Both the position numbers and the translations under genes were made by a program. From NCBI RefSeq assembly GCF_021648825.1, contig NZ_JAKJHS010000004.1, positions 272,226 to 336,225 on the forward strand: a DNA stretch of 64,000 nt, read 5' to 3'. The DNA comes from Rhizobium halophilum (GTDB taxonomy: Bacteria; Pseudomonadota; Alphaproteobacteria; Rhizobiales; Rhizobiaceae). The notes beneath the pieces were generated by a model. That model was not told the origin of the DNA and made no database searches. It saw nothing but the letters and a program-made list of their open reading frames with translations. Positions 40,333 through 49,067 of this stretch are shown here, in pieces; within the stretch, counting starts at the first letter, position 1; each line of letters begins with the position of its first letter.

Positions 40333-40767
40333 CTACTTCCGGCGTCCGCAATGAGCCCAGCGCCGCTTGGGGCCGATGTCGACATGCACGAGCCCATTGC
40401 AATAGCGCCCTATTCCGCCAATTCCCGGAGCCGATGCAGCAGCGGCCAGTATCTTCTTCTCCGACACCCCGGGAACGCGGATATCGGCTGCGTAGCAGCG
40501 CGTGTGTTGCGATCGTCCGGATCTTGGGCGGTGACCGGAGGTCACCATCGGCTTCTTTCCTGTCCGCACCGCAATGTGAGCGAGGATAGCTCTAAGCTTA
40601 TTCGGAAAGCAGCTCGTCCTGACGCTGACGCGTTGAACCGTATAGGCTGCGGTGTAATCATGTTTGAAGATGTTGCCGCGGCGTTTCTGACTGCTGTCGG
40701 CTTCCGCAACTCCGCTCACTGCGAACGAGAGCAAGGACGCAAGCGCGACACTATAAACAATGCGCAT
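40333..40767 (-). CDS. Secreted M15-type (DUF882/YcbK-like) peptidase domain protein
   Basis: A 144-residue exported protein: signal peptide of about 22 residues (hydrophobic V-A-L-A-S-L-L-S-F-A-V, then A-E-A-D), followed by an M15 peptidase-like fold. Zinc-ligand candidates are visible in S-G-R-S-Q-H-T-R-C-Y-A-A-D-I near residues 83-96 and in V-H-V-D-I-G-P near the C terminus, with the R-W at the end typical of the family. It may trim peptidoglycan stems. The frame opens at 40845, but ATG 40767 with GGGGG upstream fits the signal peptide. It converges with murJ, leaving two bases between the stops. Confidence 0.78.
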   Translation of the reverse strand: MRIVYSVALASLLSFAVSGVAEADSSQKRRGNIFKHDYTAAYTVQRVSVRTSCFPNKLRAILAHIAVRTGKKPMVTSGHRPRSGRSQHTRCYAADIRVPGVSEKKILAAAASAPGIGGIGRYCNGLVHVDIGPKRRWAHCGRRK

Positions 40768-41176
40768 GGTATCCCCCAAAATCTGGCTCGTGATCATCTC
40801 GAGCCTCCGTTGGCGACAAGAAAGTCGTTCCAGAAAATGTCGCAAATAAGGTCAAAATTTGCTTTGGCTTCTAGCGGATGGTCTGCTGCACTGCAAGATA
40901 GGAGGCGCAGTCGCCTCAAGAAGAAGAAGAACGTACTTTTTAAGCTGCTGAATCAGAATGTTCTAGTTTCATATGAAGCTATGCATTCGGTGGGCGCCAA
41001 CAGTTCGGTGTCGCCTAAATTAGCGGCAGGGGCGGGCTTGGTAACGCCAGCCACGGCTTCGCTCCGAAAAAGCGATGCGCAATTGCGGCAGAAAGAAGGC
41101 AAGAGGCAGCGCCAGGGGGCATGGACGCCTCTTGATCGGGTGCCTGTTGAGGTGCATAAGCCGGCCCGTTAGCAAC
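40768..41176. other. Intergenic stretch without a convincing gene
   Basis: About 410 bp between the peptidase gene start and the trpS leader. Long reading frames crossing it continue out-of-frame from murJ and carry no family features. A short GC hairpin (GAGGCG-CAGT-CGCCTC at 40902-40917) is present without a T-run. It should hold the promoters for the peptidase gene and for trpS, but I cannot place them with confidence. Confidence 0.4.
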
Positions 41177-41215
41177 ATGGCCCGCTGGGCCTGGGGCCCT
41201 CCACCAGCCTATTGA
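41177..41215 (+). CDS. Candidate trpS leader peptide (upstream short ORF)
   Basis: A 12-codon frame, [12 protein letters not shown] and stop, ends seven bases before trpS. It holds two Trp codons followed by three prolines, a ribosome-pausing sequence. Its stop codon overlaps the GAGGA ribosome site of trpS, so a ribosome finishing or pausing on it would affect trpS initiation. It lacks a clear Shine-Dalgarno of its own, so translation is unproven. Confidence 0.3.
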   Translation: MARWAWGPPPAY

Positions 41216-41222
41216 GGACAAT

Positions 41223-42287
41223 ATGAACACCTTTCAGCCGCTTGTTTTTTCCGGCGTCCAGCCGACAGGGAACCTGCATCTGGGCAATTATCTTGGTGCG
41301 ATCCGCAAATTCGTCGCACTGCAGGAAAACAACGACTGCATCTATTGTGTGGTGGACCTTCACGCCATTACCGCCCAGCTGGTCCACGAGGATCTGAAGG
41401 GCCAAATCCGGTCGATCGCCGCTGCTTTCATCGCATCGGGTATCGATCCGGTGAAGCACATCGTATTCAATCAGTCGGCCGTCCCGCAGCACGCAGAACT
41501 TGCTTGGATATTTAACTGTGTCGCGCGGATCGGCTGGATGAACCGCATGACGCAGTTCAAGGACAAGGCCGGCAAAGATCGCGAGAATGCCTCTCTTGGT
41601 CTGCTCGCCTATCCGAGTCTGATGGCCGCTGACATTCTCGTCTATCGCGCCACCCACGTACCGGTTGGCGACGATCAGAAACAGCATCTGGAACTCGCGC
41701 GTGATATTGCGCAGAAATTCAATATCGATTTCCAGGACAAGATCCGCACGTCAGGTACCGGGGTCGACATGGTGGTGGGCGAAGAGCCGATCCATGGTTA
41801 TTTCCCGCTGGTGGAGCCGTTGATCGATGGACCGGCTCCACGCGTAATGTCGCTGAAGGACGGCACAAAGAAGATGTCGAAGTCTGATCCGTCAGACCTG
41901 TCGCGCATCAACCTTATGGACGACGGGGAGACCATACTGAAGAAGATCCGCAAGGCCAAGACGGATCCGGATTCCCTGCCGAGCGAGGTCGAGGGCCTGA
42001 AGGGGCGTCCGGAAGCCGATAACCTCGTCGGCATCTATGCGGCCCTTTCGGACAAGAAAAAGGAGGACGTTCTGAAGGAGTTCGGTGGGCAGCAGTTCTC
42101 GACGTTCAAGCCTGCGCTTGCGGATCTGGCGGTTCACGTCCTTTCGCCCATCACCGGCGAAATGCGCCGCCTGATGGACGATACCACCCACATCGACGCC
42201 ATCCTGCGCGACGGTGGCGAGAGAGCCCGAGCACGCGCAGAAGGTGTGATGGCGGATGTCTCCGACATCATCGGTTTCCTGCGCTGA
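41223..42287 (+). CDS. trpS: Tryptophanyl-tRNA synthetase
   Basis: A class I aminoacyl-tRNA synthetase that charges tRNA-Trp (354 residues). The HIGH-type motif reads G-N-L-H-L-G-N-Y near residues 16-23; D-L-H-A-I-T is near 42-47; the KMSKS motif is intact (K-K-M-S-K-S-D-P-S) near 219-227. Standard length. The ribosome site GAGGA lies 5 bases before the ATG. A terminator follows closely. Confidence 0.97.
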   Translation: MNTFQPLVFSGVQPTGNLHLGNYLGAIRKFVALQENNDCIYCVVDLHAITAQLVHEDLKGQIRSIAAAFIASGIDPVKHIVFNQSAVPQHAELAWIFNCVARIGWMNRMTQFKDKAGKDRENASLGLLAYPSLMAADILVYRATHVPVGDDQKQHLELARDIAQKFNIDFQDKIRTSGTGVDMVVGEEPIHGYFPLVEPLIDGPAPRVMSLKDGTKKMSKSDPSDLSRINLMDDGETILKKIRKAKTDPDSLPSEVEGLKGRPEADNLVGIYAALSDKKKEDVLKEFGGQQFSTFKPALADLAVHVLSPITGEMRRLMDDTTHIDAILRDGGERARARAEGVMADVSDIIGFLR

Positions 42288-42294
42288 AGCTATT

Positions 42295-42317
42295 GGTCCC
42301 GTAGCGGGGCCGGTTTT
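42295..42317 (+). terminator. Probable trpS terminator
   Basis: A 7-bp GC stem (GGTCCCG with CGGGGCC, one G-U pair), 3-nt loop, then GGTTTT, beginning eight bases after the trpS stop. Confidence 0.55.
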
Positions 42318-42388
42318 CATTTCTGGGCTTTGGTATAAATTCCGCTGCTCGGGCCCGGAGGGGTTAGGGACTGGGAGAGGGGGCTAAC

Positions 42389-42880
42389 ATGGTTTCCAAA
42401 CGTCTTTCGAGTTTAGAGGGTCATCGCCGCAAGTTCATGGCGGTGATTGACGGCACGCCGGAATGTGAGCGTGCCGTTCACTACGCGGGACGTCGCGCCA
42501 AGAACTCCAATGGTGGGCTCGTTTTGCTCTTTGTTATTCCCGAGGGAGATTTCCAGCAGTGGCTGGGCGTAGAGGCGATCATGCGTGCCGAAGCGCGCGA
42601 AGAGGCTGAAGCGATCATGGCGAGGACCGCACAGAAGGTGCGTGAGACAATCGGCACCGATCCCGAGGTTGTCATCCGCGAGGGGAATGCCACCGAGCAG
42701 ATAAACGCGCTGGTAGAAGAAGATCGCGACATCGCCATCCTCGTCCTTGCCGCGGCGTCCGCCAAGGAAGGCCCAGGCCCGCTAGTGTCTGCGATTGCCG
42801 GACGAGGTGCAGTCTTCCCCATTCCCGTCACAGTTCTCCCTGACAGCCTGACGGACGAGGAGATCGACGCGCTCTGTTAA
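42389..42880 (+). CDS. Universal stress protein (UspA family)
   Basis: A 163-residue single-domain Usp. The family beta-1 strand and nucleotide site read K-F-M-A-V-I-D-G-T-P-E-C near residues 15-26, a D-x-A-I-L-V-L-A-A-A segment lies near 112-121, and the C-terminal V-F-P-I-P-V-T-V-L block is conserved. The ATP-binding G-x2-G-x9-G pattern is only partly present, so ATP binding is uncertain. It is preceded by a purine-rich GGAGAGGGGG ribosome site. nfuA lies 113 bp downstream with its own candidate operator. Confidence 0.85.
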   Translation: MVSKRLSSLEGHRRKFMAVIDGTPECERAVHYAGRRAKNSNGGLVLLFVIPEGDFQQWLGVEAIMRAEAREEAEAIMARTAQKVRETIGTDPEVVIREGNATEQINALVEEDRDIAILVLAAASAKEGPGPLVSAIAGRGAVFPIPVTVLPDSLTDEEIDALC

Positions 42881-42941
42881 GTTGCCTTGACGACGGCTGT
42901 CATTAGGCGCACTTGAACGAAAACGTGGTTGCGACTATCTT

Positions 42942-42959
42942 CTTTTGAATAGTTCTAAG
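42942..42959. promoter_or_regulatory. Irr-box-like (iron control element) palindrome upstream of nfuA
   Basis: CTTTTGAA-TAG-TTCTAAG resembles the rhizobial ICE motif TTTAGAA-N3-TTCTAAA with about one mismatch per half-site. Its centre is about 43 bp before the nfuA ATG. Irr responds to heme/iron in this order, which would suit an Fe-S biogenesis gene. Confidence 0.4.
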
Positions 42960-42993
42960 TTTGCGGTGCCGGTCGGCGCTCAGGAGATGTGAG

Positions 42994-43560
42994 ATGTTCA
43001 TTCAGACCGAGGCTACGCCGAACCCGGCGACCCTGAAGTTCCTTCCGGGCAAGATCGTGATGGACAAGGGTACTGCCGACTTCCGCGATCAGACGGATGC
43101 GGAGGCGTCGCCGCTGGCTTCGCGATTATTCGCAGTCCCCGGGGTGACCGGCGTATACTTCGGCTACGACTTCATTACCGTCACCAAGAGCGGAGGGGAT
43201 TGGCAGCACATGAAGCCTGCGATCCTCGGCTCTATCATGGAACATTTTATGTCCGGTCAGCCTGTGATGGATGGGGGCACGACGACTGCCGAAATCTCCG
43301 ACGAAGAAGGCGAGTTTTACGAGGACGGTGACGAGACGGTGGTCGCCACGATCAAGGAACTGCTTGAGACGCGCGTACGCCCGGCGGTTGCTCAGGACGG
43401 CGGCGACATCACCTTCAAGGGCTTCAAGGATGGCACAGTCTACCTCAACATGAAGGGCGCCTGCTCCGGCTGCCCGTCTTCGACCGCGACGCTGAAGCAC
43501 GGAGTACAGAATTTGCTTCGCCACTTTGTGCCTGAAGTCCAAGCAGTTGAAGCTCTCTAG
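42994..43560 (+). CDS. nfuA: NifU-like Fe-S cluster carrier protein NfuA
   Basis: A 188-residue two-domain Fe-S scaffold/carrier. The N-terminal Nfu_N domain (about residues 1-90) starts M-F-I-Q-T-E-A-T-P-N-P; the C-terminal NifU domain (about 108-185) has the cluster-binding C-S-G-C-P-S-S near residues 160-166, with Cys161 and Cys164 type spacing. Such proteins insert [4Fe-4S] clusters into targets. The frame opens at 42961, but ATG 42994 after GGAGATGTGAG is the family start. It heads the tsaB–rimI–mur series. Confidence 0.94.
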   Translation: MFIQTEATPNPATLKFLPGKIVMDKGTADFRDQTDAEASPLASRLFAVPGVTGVYFGYDFITVTKSGGDWQHMKPAILGSIMEHFMSGQPVMDGGTTTAEISDEEGEFYEDGDETVVATIKELLETRVRPAVAQDGGDITFKGFKDGTVYLNMKGACSGCPSSTATLKHGVQNLLRHFVPEVQAVEAL

Positions 43561-43575
43561 AAACGTCGCAGAGCA

Positions 43576-44235
43576 ATGATCGTCCTGGCAATCGATACGG
43601 CTGGCGTGGATTGCTCTGCAGCCGTGTTCGACAGTGACAGCGGGCAGATGCTGAGCGCCGTCACTGACATGATCGGCAAAGGGCATGCCGAACGTTTGAT
43701 GGCCGTGATCGATGAGGCGCTGGCGAAAGCTGGGCGGGTCTTGGCGGATGTTCAGCGCGTCGCTGTGGTTATCGGTCCGGGTTCGTTTACCGGGGTTCGC
43801 GTCGGCGTCGCGACCGCACGCGGTCTAGCCCTTGCATTGAGTGCCGAGTGTGTCGGCGTAACGACGCTTGAGGTGTTGGCGCACGGTTTCCGTCAAAACG
43901 ACGCCCCCAGGCCGCTTGTCGTCGCCATGGATGCCAAGCGTGGAGAGCTCTACGTGCAGGCTTTCGCGACCGATGGAAGTCCCCTCACGCACCCCGCAGC
44001 GATGAGCCCGGAAGAGACAGCCGAACTAGCCCGTTCGTTGCCGGCCGAAGTCGTAGGCTCCGGGCGATCGCTCGTCCTGGAGGCGCCGGCGAGCGGGCTG
44101 GCTGTCGACCGGTTCGACATCGCCGTCGTAGCCAGACTTGGCGCCGCGCGAACCGTCCACGGTGCGCCCAAACCGCTCTATCTGCGCGGTCCGGACGCGA
44201 AGCCGCAGACGGGCTATGCGCTTGCTCGAGCCTGA
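43576..44235 (+). CDS. tsaB: tRNA N6-threonylcarbamoyladenosine synthesis protein TsaB
   Basis: TsaB (219 residues) is the partner of TsaD in making t6A37 on ANN-decoding tRNAs. It has the ASKHA-type opening V-L-A-I-D-T-A-G-V-D-C-S-A-A near residues 3-16, H-A-E-R-L near 37-41 and G-P-G-S-F-T-G-V-R-V-G near 67-77, but not the metal-binding histidines of TsaD. It lies 15 bp after nfuA and five bases before rimI. Confidence 0.93.
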   Translation: MIVLAIDTAGVDCSAAVFDSDSGQMLSAVTDMIGKGHAERLMAVIDEALAKAGRVLADVQRVAVVIGPGSFTGVRVGVATARGLALALSAECVGVTTLEVLAHGFRQNDAPRPLVVAMDAKRGELYVQAFATDGSPLTHPAAMSPEETAELARSLPAEVVGSGRSLVLEAPASGLAVDRFDIAVVARLGAARTVHGAPKPLYLRGPDAKPQTGYALARA

Positions 44236-44240
44236 GGCCA

Positions 44241-44735
44241 ATGATTGACGGATACTTCCAGTGGAAGCCCTTTTTCGAGATAGTCCCGCTGGTCATAGAA
44301 GACTGCGCTGAGATTTCCGACGTCCACGGCGATCGCTTCCCCAGGCAATGGAGCGACGACGAGTTTGCCAGCCTGCTCCTGCAGCCCAACGTGTTTGGCT
44401 TCGTCGCGCGTCAAACCAACGCCTTCTTCTCCCGGCCGCTCGGAGGCTTCGTGCTTGCTCGCGAGACGGCGGGTGAAGCTGAGATCCTCACCATAGCGGT
44501 CTCGGAAAAATTCGCCCGTGCCGGGGTTGGGTGGCGGCTGATGCAGGCAGCGCTGCGAGAAGCGAGCCAGCGGGGCGGAGAAACCATCTTTCTTGAGGTC
44601 GAGGCTGCCAACCATCCGGCCGTCCACCTCTACCGGAAGCTCAAATTCGAAACCATCGCGGAGCGACCGGCCTATTACTCGGCATCCGACGGGACCAAAT
44701 CCACCGCGCTTGTCATGCGGCGCGATCTTCGCTAG
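44241..44735 (+). CDS. rimI: Ribosomal protein S18-alanine N-acetyltransferase
   Basis: A 164-residue GNAT acetyltransferase of the RimI type. The acetyl-CoA loop reads V-S-E-K-F-A-R-A-G-V-G-W-R-L near residues 88-101 (the Q/R-x-x-G-x-G/A region), and the L-E-V-E-A-A-N-H-P-A-V-H-L-Y-R-K-L block near 116-132 is characteristic. It immediately follows tsaB, an arrangement shared by many bacteria. Acetylation of S18 is the known RimI role; other targets are possible. Confidence 0.88.
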   Translation: MIDGYFQWKPFFEIVPLVIEDCAEISDVHGDRFPRQWSDDEFASLLLQPNVFGFVARQTNAFFSRPLGGFVLARETAGEAEILTIAVSEKFARAGVGWRLMQAALREASQRGGETIFLEVEAANHPAVHLYRKLKFETIAERPAYYSASDGTKSTALVMRRDLR

Positions 44736-44773
44736 GTCGGTCGAACCGTGATTTGATTGAAGGCGGCAAGGTC

Positions 44774-45202
44774 ATGACGGATCTTTCCAGAACGCTTGAG
44801 GAGCTGTGTGCCGACAAAGGCATGCGGATGACCGACCAGCGCCGCGTCATCGCCCGCATCCTTCAAGACTCAGACGATCATCCCGATGTCGAGGAACTCT
44901 ATCGCCGTTCCTCGAAGGTTGATCCGCGCATCTCGATCTCCACCGTTTACCGAACCGTCAAGCTGTTCGAGGACGAGGGTATCATTGAGAAGCACGACTT
45001 TCGCGACGGGCGATCGCGCTATGAGACCGTGCCCGAAGAGCATCATGACCACATGATCGACGTAAAGTCGGGCACCGTCATCGAGTTCCACTCGCCAGAA
45101 ATCGAGGCTCTGCAGGAGCGCATTGCACGGGAGCACGGTTTCCGCCTCGTCGGACATCGGCTTGAGCTCTACGGGATTCCGCTCGACAAGGATGACGCTT
45201 GA
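44774..45202 (+). CDS. mur: Fur-family metal regulator, Mur type (manganese uptake regulator)
   Basis: A 142-residue Fur-family repressor. The winged helix has R-M-T-D-Q-R-R-V-I-A near residues 16-25 and S-T-V-Y-R-T-V-K-L-F near 57-66; the metal region has E-E-H-H-D-H-M-I near 87-94. In rhizobia the Fur orthologue at this position (after rimI, before plsC) acts as Mur, repressing manganese uptake, while iron control lies with RirA and Irr. The frame opens at TTG 44753, but ATG 44774 with AGGCGGCAAGG is preferred. Sequence alone does not separate Fur from Mur; the assignment is by lineage and context. Confidence 0.85.
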   Translation: MTDLSRTLEELCADKGMRMTDQRRVIARILQDSDDHPDVEELYRRSSKVDPRISISTVYRTVKLFEDEGIIEKHDFRDGRSRYETVPEEHHDHMIDVKSGTVIEFHSPEIEALQERIAREHGFRLVGHRLELYGIPLDKDDA

Positions 45203-45996
45203 TCACCTGGTTGCGGACCGGTTTCGTCGTCCTGACTCTTTCGATTGTTACTCTGGTCCTCTTGCCGCTCCAACTGGCTGGCTTGGCGCTGGACCTGAAG
45301 CTTCGACGCACGCTTCCGCGGCTTTGGCATCGTTTTGCGTGTCGGCTGCTGGGCATTCGCATCCACGTCCATGGTCGACTGGAAAAACGTCGTCCGCTTT
45401 TGCTTGCCGCAAACCATGCCTCCTGGAAGGATATCCTCGTCCTCGGGGCAGTCGCAGACGTGGTGTTCATCGCCAAGTCTGAAGTCGGCGAGTGGCCCGT
45501 GTTCGGAGTGCTTGCAAAGCTTCAGAAAAGCATCTTTGTCGCTCGCGAACAGAAGCGAAAGGCGGGCCACCAGGTAAACGAGATTGCCAATCGACTGGCG
45601 GGCGGCGAAATCGTCGTTCTTTTCCCCGAAGGCACCACCTCGGACGGCAACCGGGTGCTGGAGATCAAGTCGTCGCTGTTCGGTGCCGCTGCGGCCGCCG
45701 TTCCTCAGGTGCCGGGGCAGGTCGTCCACGTTCAGCCGGTCGCTATCGCCTACACCCGGGTTTATGGCATGGCGATGGGCCGTTATCATCGCCCGATCGC
45801 AGCTTGGCCAGGCGATATCGAGCTTGTCCCTCATCTGATGGGGGTCCTGAAAGCGGAGGCGATCGACGTGGAGATCACCTTCGGCGACACGATCGAGTTC
45901 AGGACCGGCGATAATCGCAAGGTTCTCAGCGCAACGGTGGCTGCGCAAATCCGCCGAATGCTGATTGCCCGACTGCGTGGCCGCGACTACAAGTAA
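45199..45996 (+). CDS. plsC: 1-acyl-sn-glycerol-3-phosphate acyltransferase
   Basis: A 265-residue membrane acyltransferase that makes phosphatidic acid. An N-terminal hydrophobic segment (about residues 8-30) is followed by the catalytic N-H-A-S-W-K-D motif near 73-79 and the F-P-E-G-T-T-S-D-G motif near 144-152. The start is TTG at 45199, overlapping the mur stop. OlsA, which acylates lyso-ornithine lipid, is a related family, so a role there cannot be ruled out, but position after mur is the housekeeping plsC location in rhizobia. Confidence 0.88.
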   Translation: MITWLRTGFVVLTLSIVTLVLLPLQLAGLALDLKLRRTLPRLWHRFACRLLGIRIHVHGRLEKRRPLLLAANHASWKDILVLGAVADVVFIAKSEVGEWPVFGVLAKLQKSIFVAREQKRKAGHQVNEIANRLAGGEIVVLFPEGTTSDGNRVLEIKSSLFGAAAAAVPQVPGQVVHVQPVAIAYTRVYGMAMGRYHRPIAAWPGDIELVPHLMGVLKAEAIDVEITFGDTIEFRTGDNRKVLSATVAAQIRRMLIARLRGRDYK

Positions 45997-46040
45997 CAGA
46001 CCCTTCTATTGCAGGCCGTCTTGCGGTAAGCAGCCCGATC

Positions 46041-47441
46041 ATGAGCACCGATCCGATTTCGACCGCATCCCCGGCAGAGAGCCAGCCCAACGCGAATACC
46101 CGCAAGGTCTTCATCAAGACCTATGGCTGCCAGATGAACGTTTATGATTCCATTCGCATGGGCGACGCCCTGGCGAGCGAAGGTTATGCGCCGACGGAGG
46201 AGATGGAGGAGGCGGACCTCATCCTTCTCAACACCTGCCATATCCGCGAGAAGGCAGCAGACAAGGTGTATTCCGCGCTTGGGCGCCTGCGCGACATGAA
46301 AAAAGCACGCACCGCGCAGGGGCAAGAACTGATGATCGGCGTTGCCGGCTGTGTCGCGCAGGCAGAGGGCGAAGAGATCCTCAGACGAGAGCCTTCCGTC
46401 GACGTGGTGATCGGTCCGCAGACGTATCATCGCCTGCCGGCGGCTCTGCGACGCGCGCGGGAGGGCGACCGTGTCGTTGACACCGACTATGCGGTTGAAG
46501 ACAAATTCGAGCACCTGCCGATGGCTGAGAAGGCTCAGGTCCGCGCGCGCGGCGTCAGCGCCTTTCTTACCGTGCAGGAAGGCTGCGACAAATTCTGCAC
46601 CTTCTGCGTCGTACCTTATACCCGCGGCTCCGAGGTGTCGCGACCGCTGCGTCAAATCCTCGATGAAGCCCAACGCCTGGTTGATTCCGGCGTGCGGGAA
46701 GTTACGCTTCTTGGACAGAATGTGAATGCTTGGCGCGCGACGGGCCCAGACGGGCGGGAGTGGGGGCTTGGAGACCTGCTGTACCGGCTGGCTGAGATAC
46801 CCGGCCTTGCCCGACTGCGTTACACCACAAGCCATCCCCGCGACATGGACGACCGGCTGATTCAGGCGCATCGCGACCTGCGGACGCTGATGCCCTACCT
46901 CCATCTCCCCGTGCAGTCGGGATCGGACCGAATCCTGAGGGCGATGAACCGTCGTCACACGGCGGAGGAATACTTGAGGCTGATCGCTCGTATCCGTAGC
47001 GTGAAGCCGGATATGGCGATGTCGGGCGATTTCATCGTCGGGTTCCCCGGTGAGACGGACGCAGACTTCGAGGACACCCTGCAAATCGTCGAAGCGGTCA
47101 ACTACGCGCAGGCCTTCTCCTTTAAGTACTCAACCCGCCCCGGCACACCTGGCGCGGACCTCCCGGATCAGATTCCCGAAGAAGTAAAGGCTGAGAGGCT
47201 TGAAAGACTTCAGTCTCTGCTCTTGAAACAGCAGGCGGCGTTCGCCAAATCATGCGTTGGAAAGGTCATCGATCTGCTGCTCGAGAAGCCTGGGCGGATG
47301 CCTGGCCAGATCATCGGGCGCTCTCCGTGGCTACAGTCTGTGAATGTTGATGCAAAACCATCGCAGATCGGTGACATTATTCCGGTACGAATCATTGGAA
47401 CTGGACCCAACAGCTTGTTTGCAGAGCCGGTGGGGCCTTGA
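46041..47441 (+). CDS. miaB: tRNA-2-methylthio-N6-isopentenyladenosine synthase
   Basis: MiaB (466 residues) is a radical SAM methylthiotransferase modifying A37 of tRNAs. The N-terminal UPF0004 domain opens [12 protein letters not shown] near residues 27-38, with further cysteines in L-N-T-C-H-I-R and V-A-G-C-V-A-Q; the radical SAM motif C-D-K-F-C-T-F-C is near 182-189; a C-terminal TRAM domain ends the protein. It begins 44 bp after plsC. Confidence 0.96.
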   Translation: MSTDPISTASPAESQPNANTRKVFIKTYGCQMNVYDSIRMGDALASEGYAPTEEMEEADLILLNTCHIREKAADKVYSALGRLRDMKKARTAQGQELMIGVAGCVAQAEGEEILRREPSVDVVIGPQTYHRLPAALRRAREGDRVVDTDYAVEDKFEHLPMAEKAQVRARGVSAFLTVQEGCDKFCTFCVVPYTRGSEVSRPLRQILDEAQRLVDSGVREVTLLGQNVNAWRATGPDGREWGLGDLLYRLAEIPGLARLRYTTSHPRDMDDRLIQAHRDLRTLMPYLHLPVQSGSDRILRAMNRRHTAEEYLRLIARIRSVKPDMAMSGDFIVGFPGETDADFEDTLQIVEAVNYAQAFSFKYSTRPGTPGADLPDQIPEEVKAERLERLQSLLLKQQAAFAKSCVGKVIDLLLEKPGRMPGQIIGRSPWLQSVNVDAKPSQIGDIIPVRIIGTGPNSLFAEPVGP

Positions 47442-47477
47442 GCGCATCCTGAACGACATGGCGAGGAGCTTGCCTAC

Positions 47478-48533
47478 TTGAACGCAAACGAACTGGTTTC
47501 TTCACCCGCACGTCAACCAAGAACTGCTGCGACCGACGCCAACCACTTCGTGCTCACGTTCGAGAACAACAGGTTCGCCAGCGAGCTTTTTGGACAGTTC
47601 GACCAGAATTTGAAGCTGATTGAGCAACGGCTCCATGTGGACGCCCGCGCCCGCGGCAATTCGGTCACTATATCGGGAGATGTAACGGCGACGAACCAGG
47701 CTCGCCGCGCTCTCGATTTTCTCTACGACCGCCTTCAGAGGGGGGCAAGTGTTGAAACCTCGGATGTTGAGGGTGCGATCCGTATGGCCATGGCGGCTGA
47801 TGATCAACTGCAGCTGCCGACAATGGAACGCAAGGCCAAGCTCAGCATGGCGCAGATCTCGACTCGCAAGAAGACCATCGCTGCCCGCACTCCTACCCAG
47901 GACGCCTACATGCGTGCCCTGGAGCGGTCGGAGCTCGTGTTCGGTGTCGGTCCCGCCGGTACCGGCAAGACGTATCTGGCTGTTGCACATGCCGCGCAGC
48001 TTTTGGAGCGCGGAGCGGTGGACAAGATCATTCTCTCTCGTCCAGCCGTTGAAGCTGGTGAGCGCTTGGGCTTTCTGCCGGGCGATATGAAGGAAAAGGT
48101 CGATCCTTACCTGCGGCCGCTCTATGACGCACTCTACGACATGATTCCCGGCGACAAGGTCGAGCGTGCAATCACCGCAGGTGTAATCGAGATTGCGCCC
48201 CTTGCCTTCATGCGCGGACGTACGCTTTCCAATGCTGCCGTGATCCTCGATGAAGCGCAAAACACCACCTCGATGCAGATGAAGATGTTCCTGACGCGTT
48301 TGGGCGAAAACGCCCGGATGATCGTGACCGGCGATCCCAGCCAGGTCGACCTCCCGCGCGGCGTGAAATCGGGACTGGTTGAAGCGCTCCATATCCTAAA
48401 GGATGTGGAAGGACTCTCTGTGGTGCGTTTCAAGGACGTCGATGTCGTTCGCCATCCTCTCGTTGGCCGGATCGTCAAGGCATACGACGCCCAATACGAT
48501 GTACACGAGGAAAGCGGAGAAACCGGCCGCTAG
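47478..48533 (+). CDS. phoH: PhoH family protein (PhoH-like ATPase)
   Basis: A 351-residue PhoH/YbeZ-type P-loop ATPase. Walker A G-P-A-G-T-G-K-T lies near residues 156-163 and Walker B V-I-L-D-E-A-Q-N near 257-264; the N-terminal KH-like region precedes it. It starts at TTG 47478 with GAGGAG 11 bases before. Its neighbour ybeY suggests a shared role in RNA metabolism, known from other bacteria. Confidence 0.92.
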   Translation: MNANELVSSPARQPRTAATDANHFVLTFENNRFASELFGQFDQNLKLIEQRLHVDARARGNSVTISGDVTATNQARRALDFLYDRLQRGASVETSDVEGAIRMAMAADDQLQLPTMERKAKLSMAQISTRKKTIAARTPTQDAYMRALERSELVFGVGPAGTGKTYLAVAHAAQLLERGAVDKIILSRPAVEAGERLGFLPGDMKEKVDPYLRPLYDALYDMIPGDKVERAITAGVIEIAPLAFMRGRTLSNAAVILDEAQNTTSMQMKMFLTRLGENARMIVTGDPSQVDLPRGVKSGLVEALHILKDVEGLSVVRFKDVDVVRHPLVGRIVKAYDAQYDVHEESGETGR

Positions 48534-48548
48534 CGCGGTCGGCATGCC

Positions 48549-49058
48549 ATGCCCAACCTAGACATCCAGATCAGCGTGGAAGACGATCACTGGCCCGGCG
48601 AGGAGAAGCTTCAGCAGCTCACCCAACGAGTACTGACCGTGGCTGCCGCGTATTTGGAGGCGGAGGAAGCGCAGCCGTTCCCGCCGGATCCTGCCGAACT
48701 CTCTTTGGTATTCACCGACGACGAAGCAATCAGAGAGATCAACGCTGAATGGCGGGGCCAGGACAAGCCAACTAACGTGCTGTCTTTCCCTGCCTTTCCT
48801 CTCCTTCCCGGGAAGATGCCGGGCCCCATGCTTGGCGACATAGTCATCGCGCGAGAGACGGTGGAGAGAGAAGCGACTGAGCTTGAGAAAGATGCAGAGA
48901 GCCATTTGATCCATCTGCTGGTGCACGGTTTCCTGCACCTTTTCGGCTACGACCACATGGAAATCCCCGAGGCCGAACGGATGGAAGCGCTCGAGACTCG
49001 CATTTTGGCCACTCTTGGCCTATCTGATCCCTATGCGGGGCAAGACCCGATCAGCTAG
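48549..49058 (+). CDS. ybeY: Endoribonuclease YbeY (rRNA maturation)
   Basis: A 169-residue zinc-dependent endoribonuclease needed for 16S rRNA 3'-end maturation and ribosome quality control; in Sinorhizobium it also affects small-RNA regulation. The zinc site H-G-F-L-H-L-F-G-Y-D-H near residues 120-130 (H-x3-H-x5-H) is intact, as is the V-L-S-F-P segment near 78-82. It follows phoH by 15 bp and precedes corC by nine bases. Confidence 0.95.
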   Translation: MPNLDIQISVEDDHWPGEEKLQQLTQRVLTVAAAYLEAEEAQPFPPDPAELSLVFTDDEAIREINAEWRGQDKPTNVLSFPAFPLLPGKMPGPMLGDIVIARETVEREATELEKDAESHLIHLLVHGFLHLFGYDHMEIPEAERMEALETRILATLGLSDPYAGQDPIS

Positions 49059-49067
49059 CTTGGAACA

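Noticed and set aside
39742-41172. A 476-codon plus-strand frame running from murJ into the gap before trpS
   Set aside because: Out of phase with murJ, no domain, no ribosome site; the gap portion is simply free of stops.
45987-47084. A 365-codon frame opposite miaB, and similar long frames opposite prfC, glnD and lnt
   Set aside because: Each lies antisense to a well-supported gene and shows no recognisable domain.
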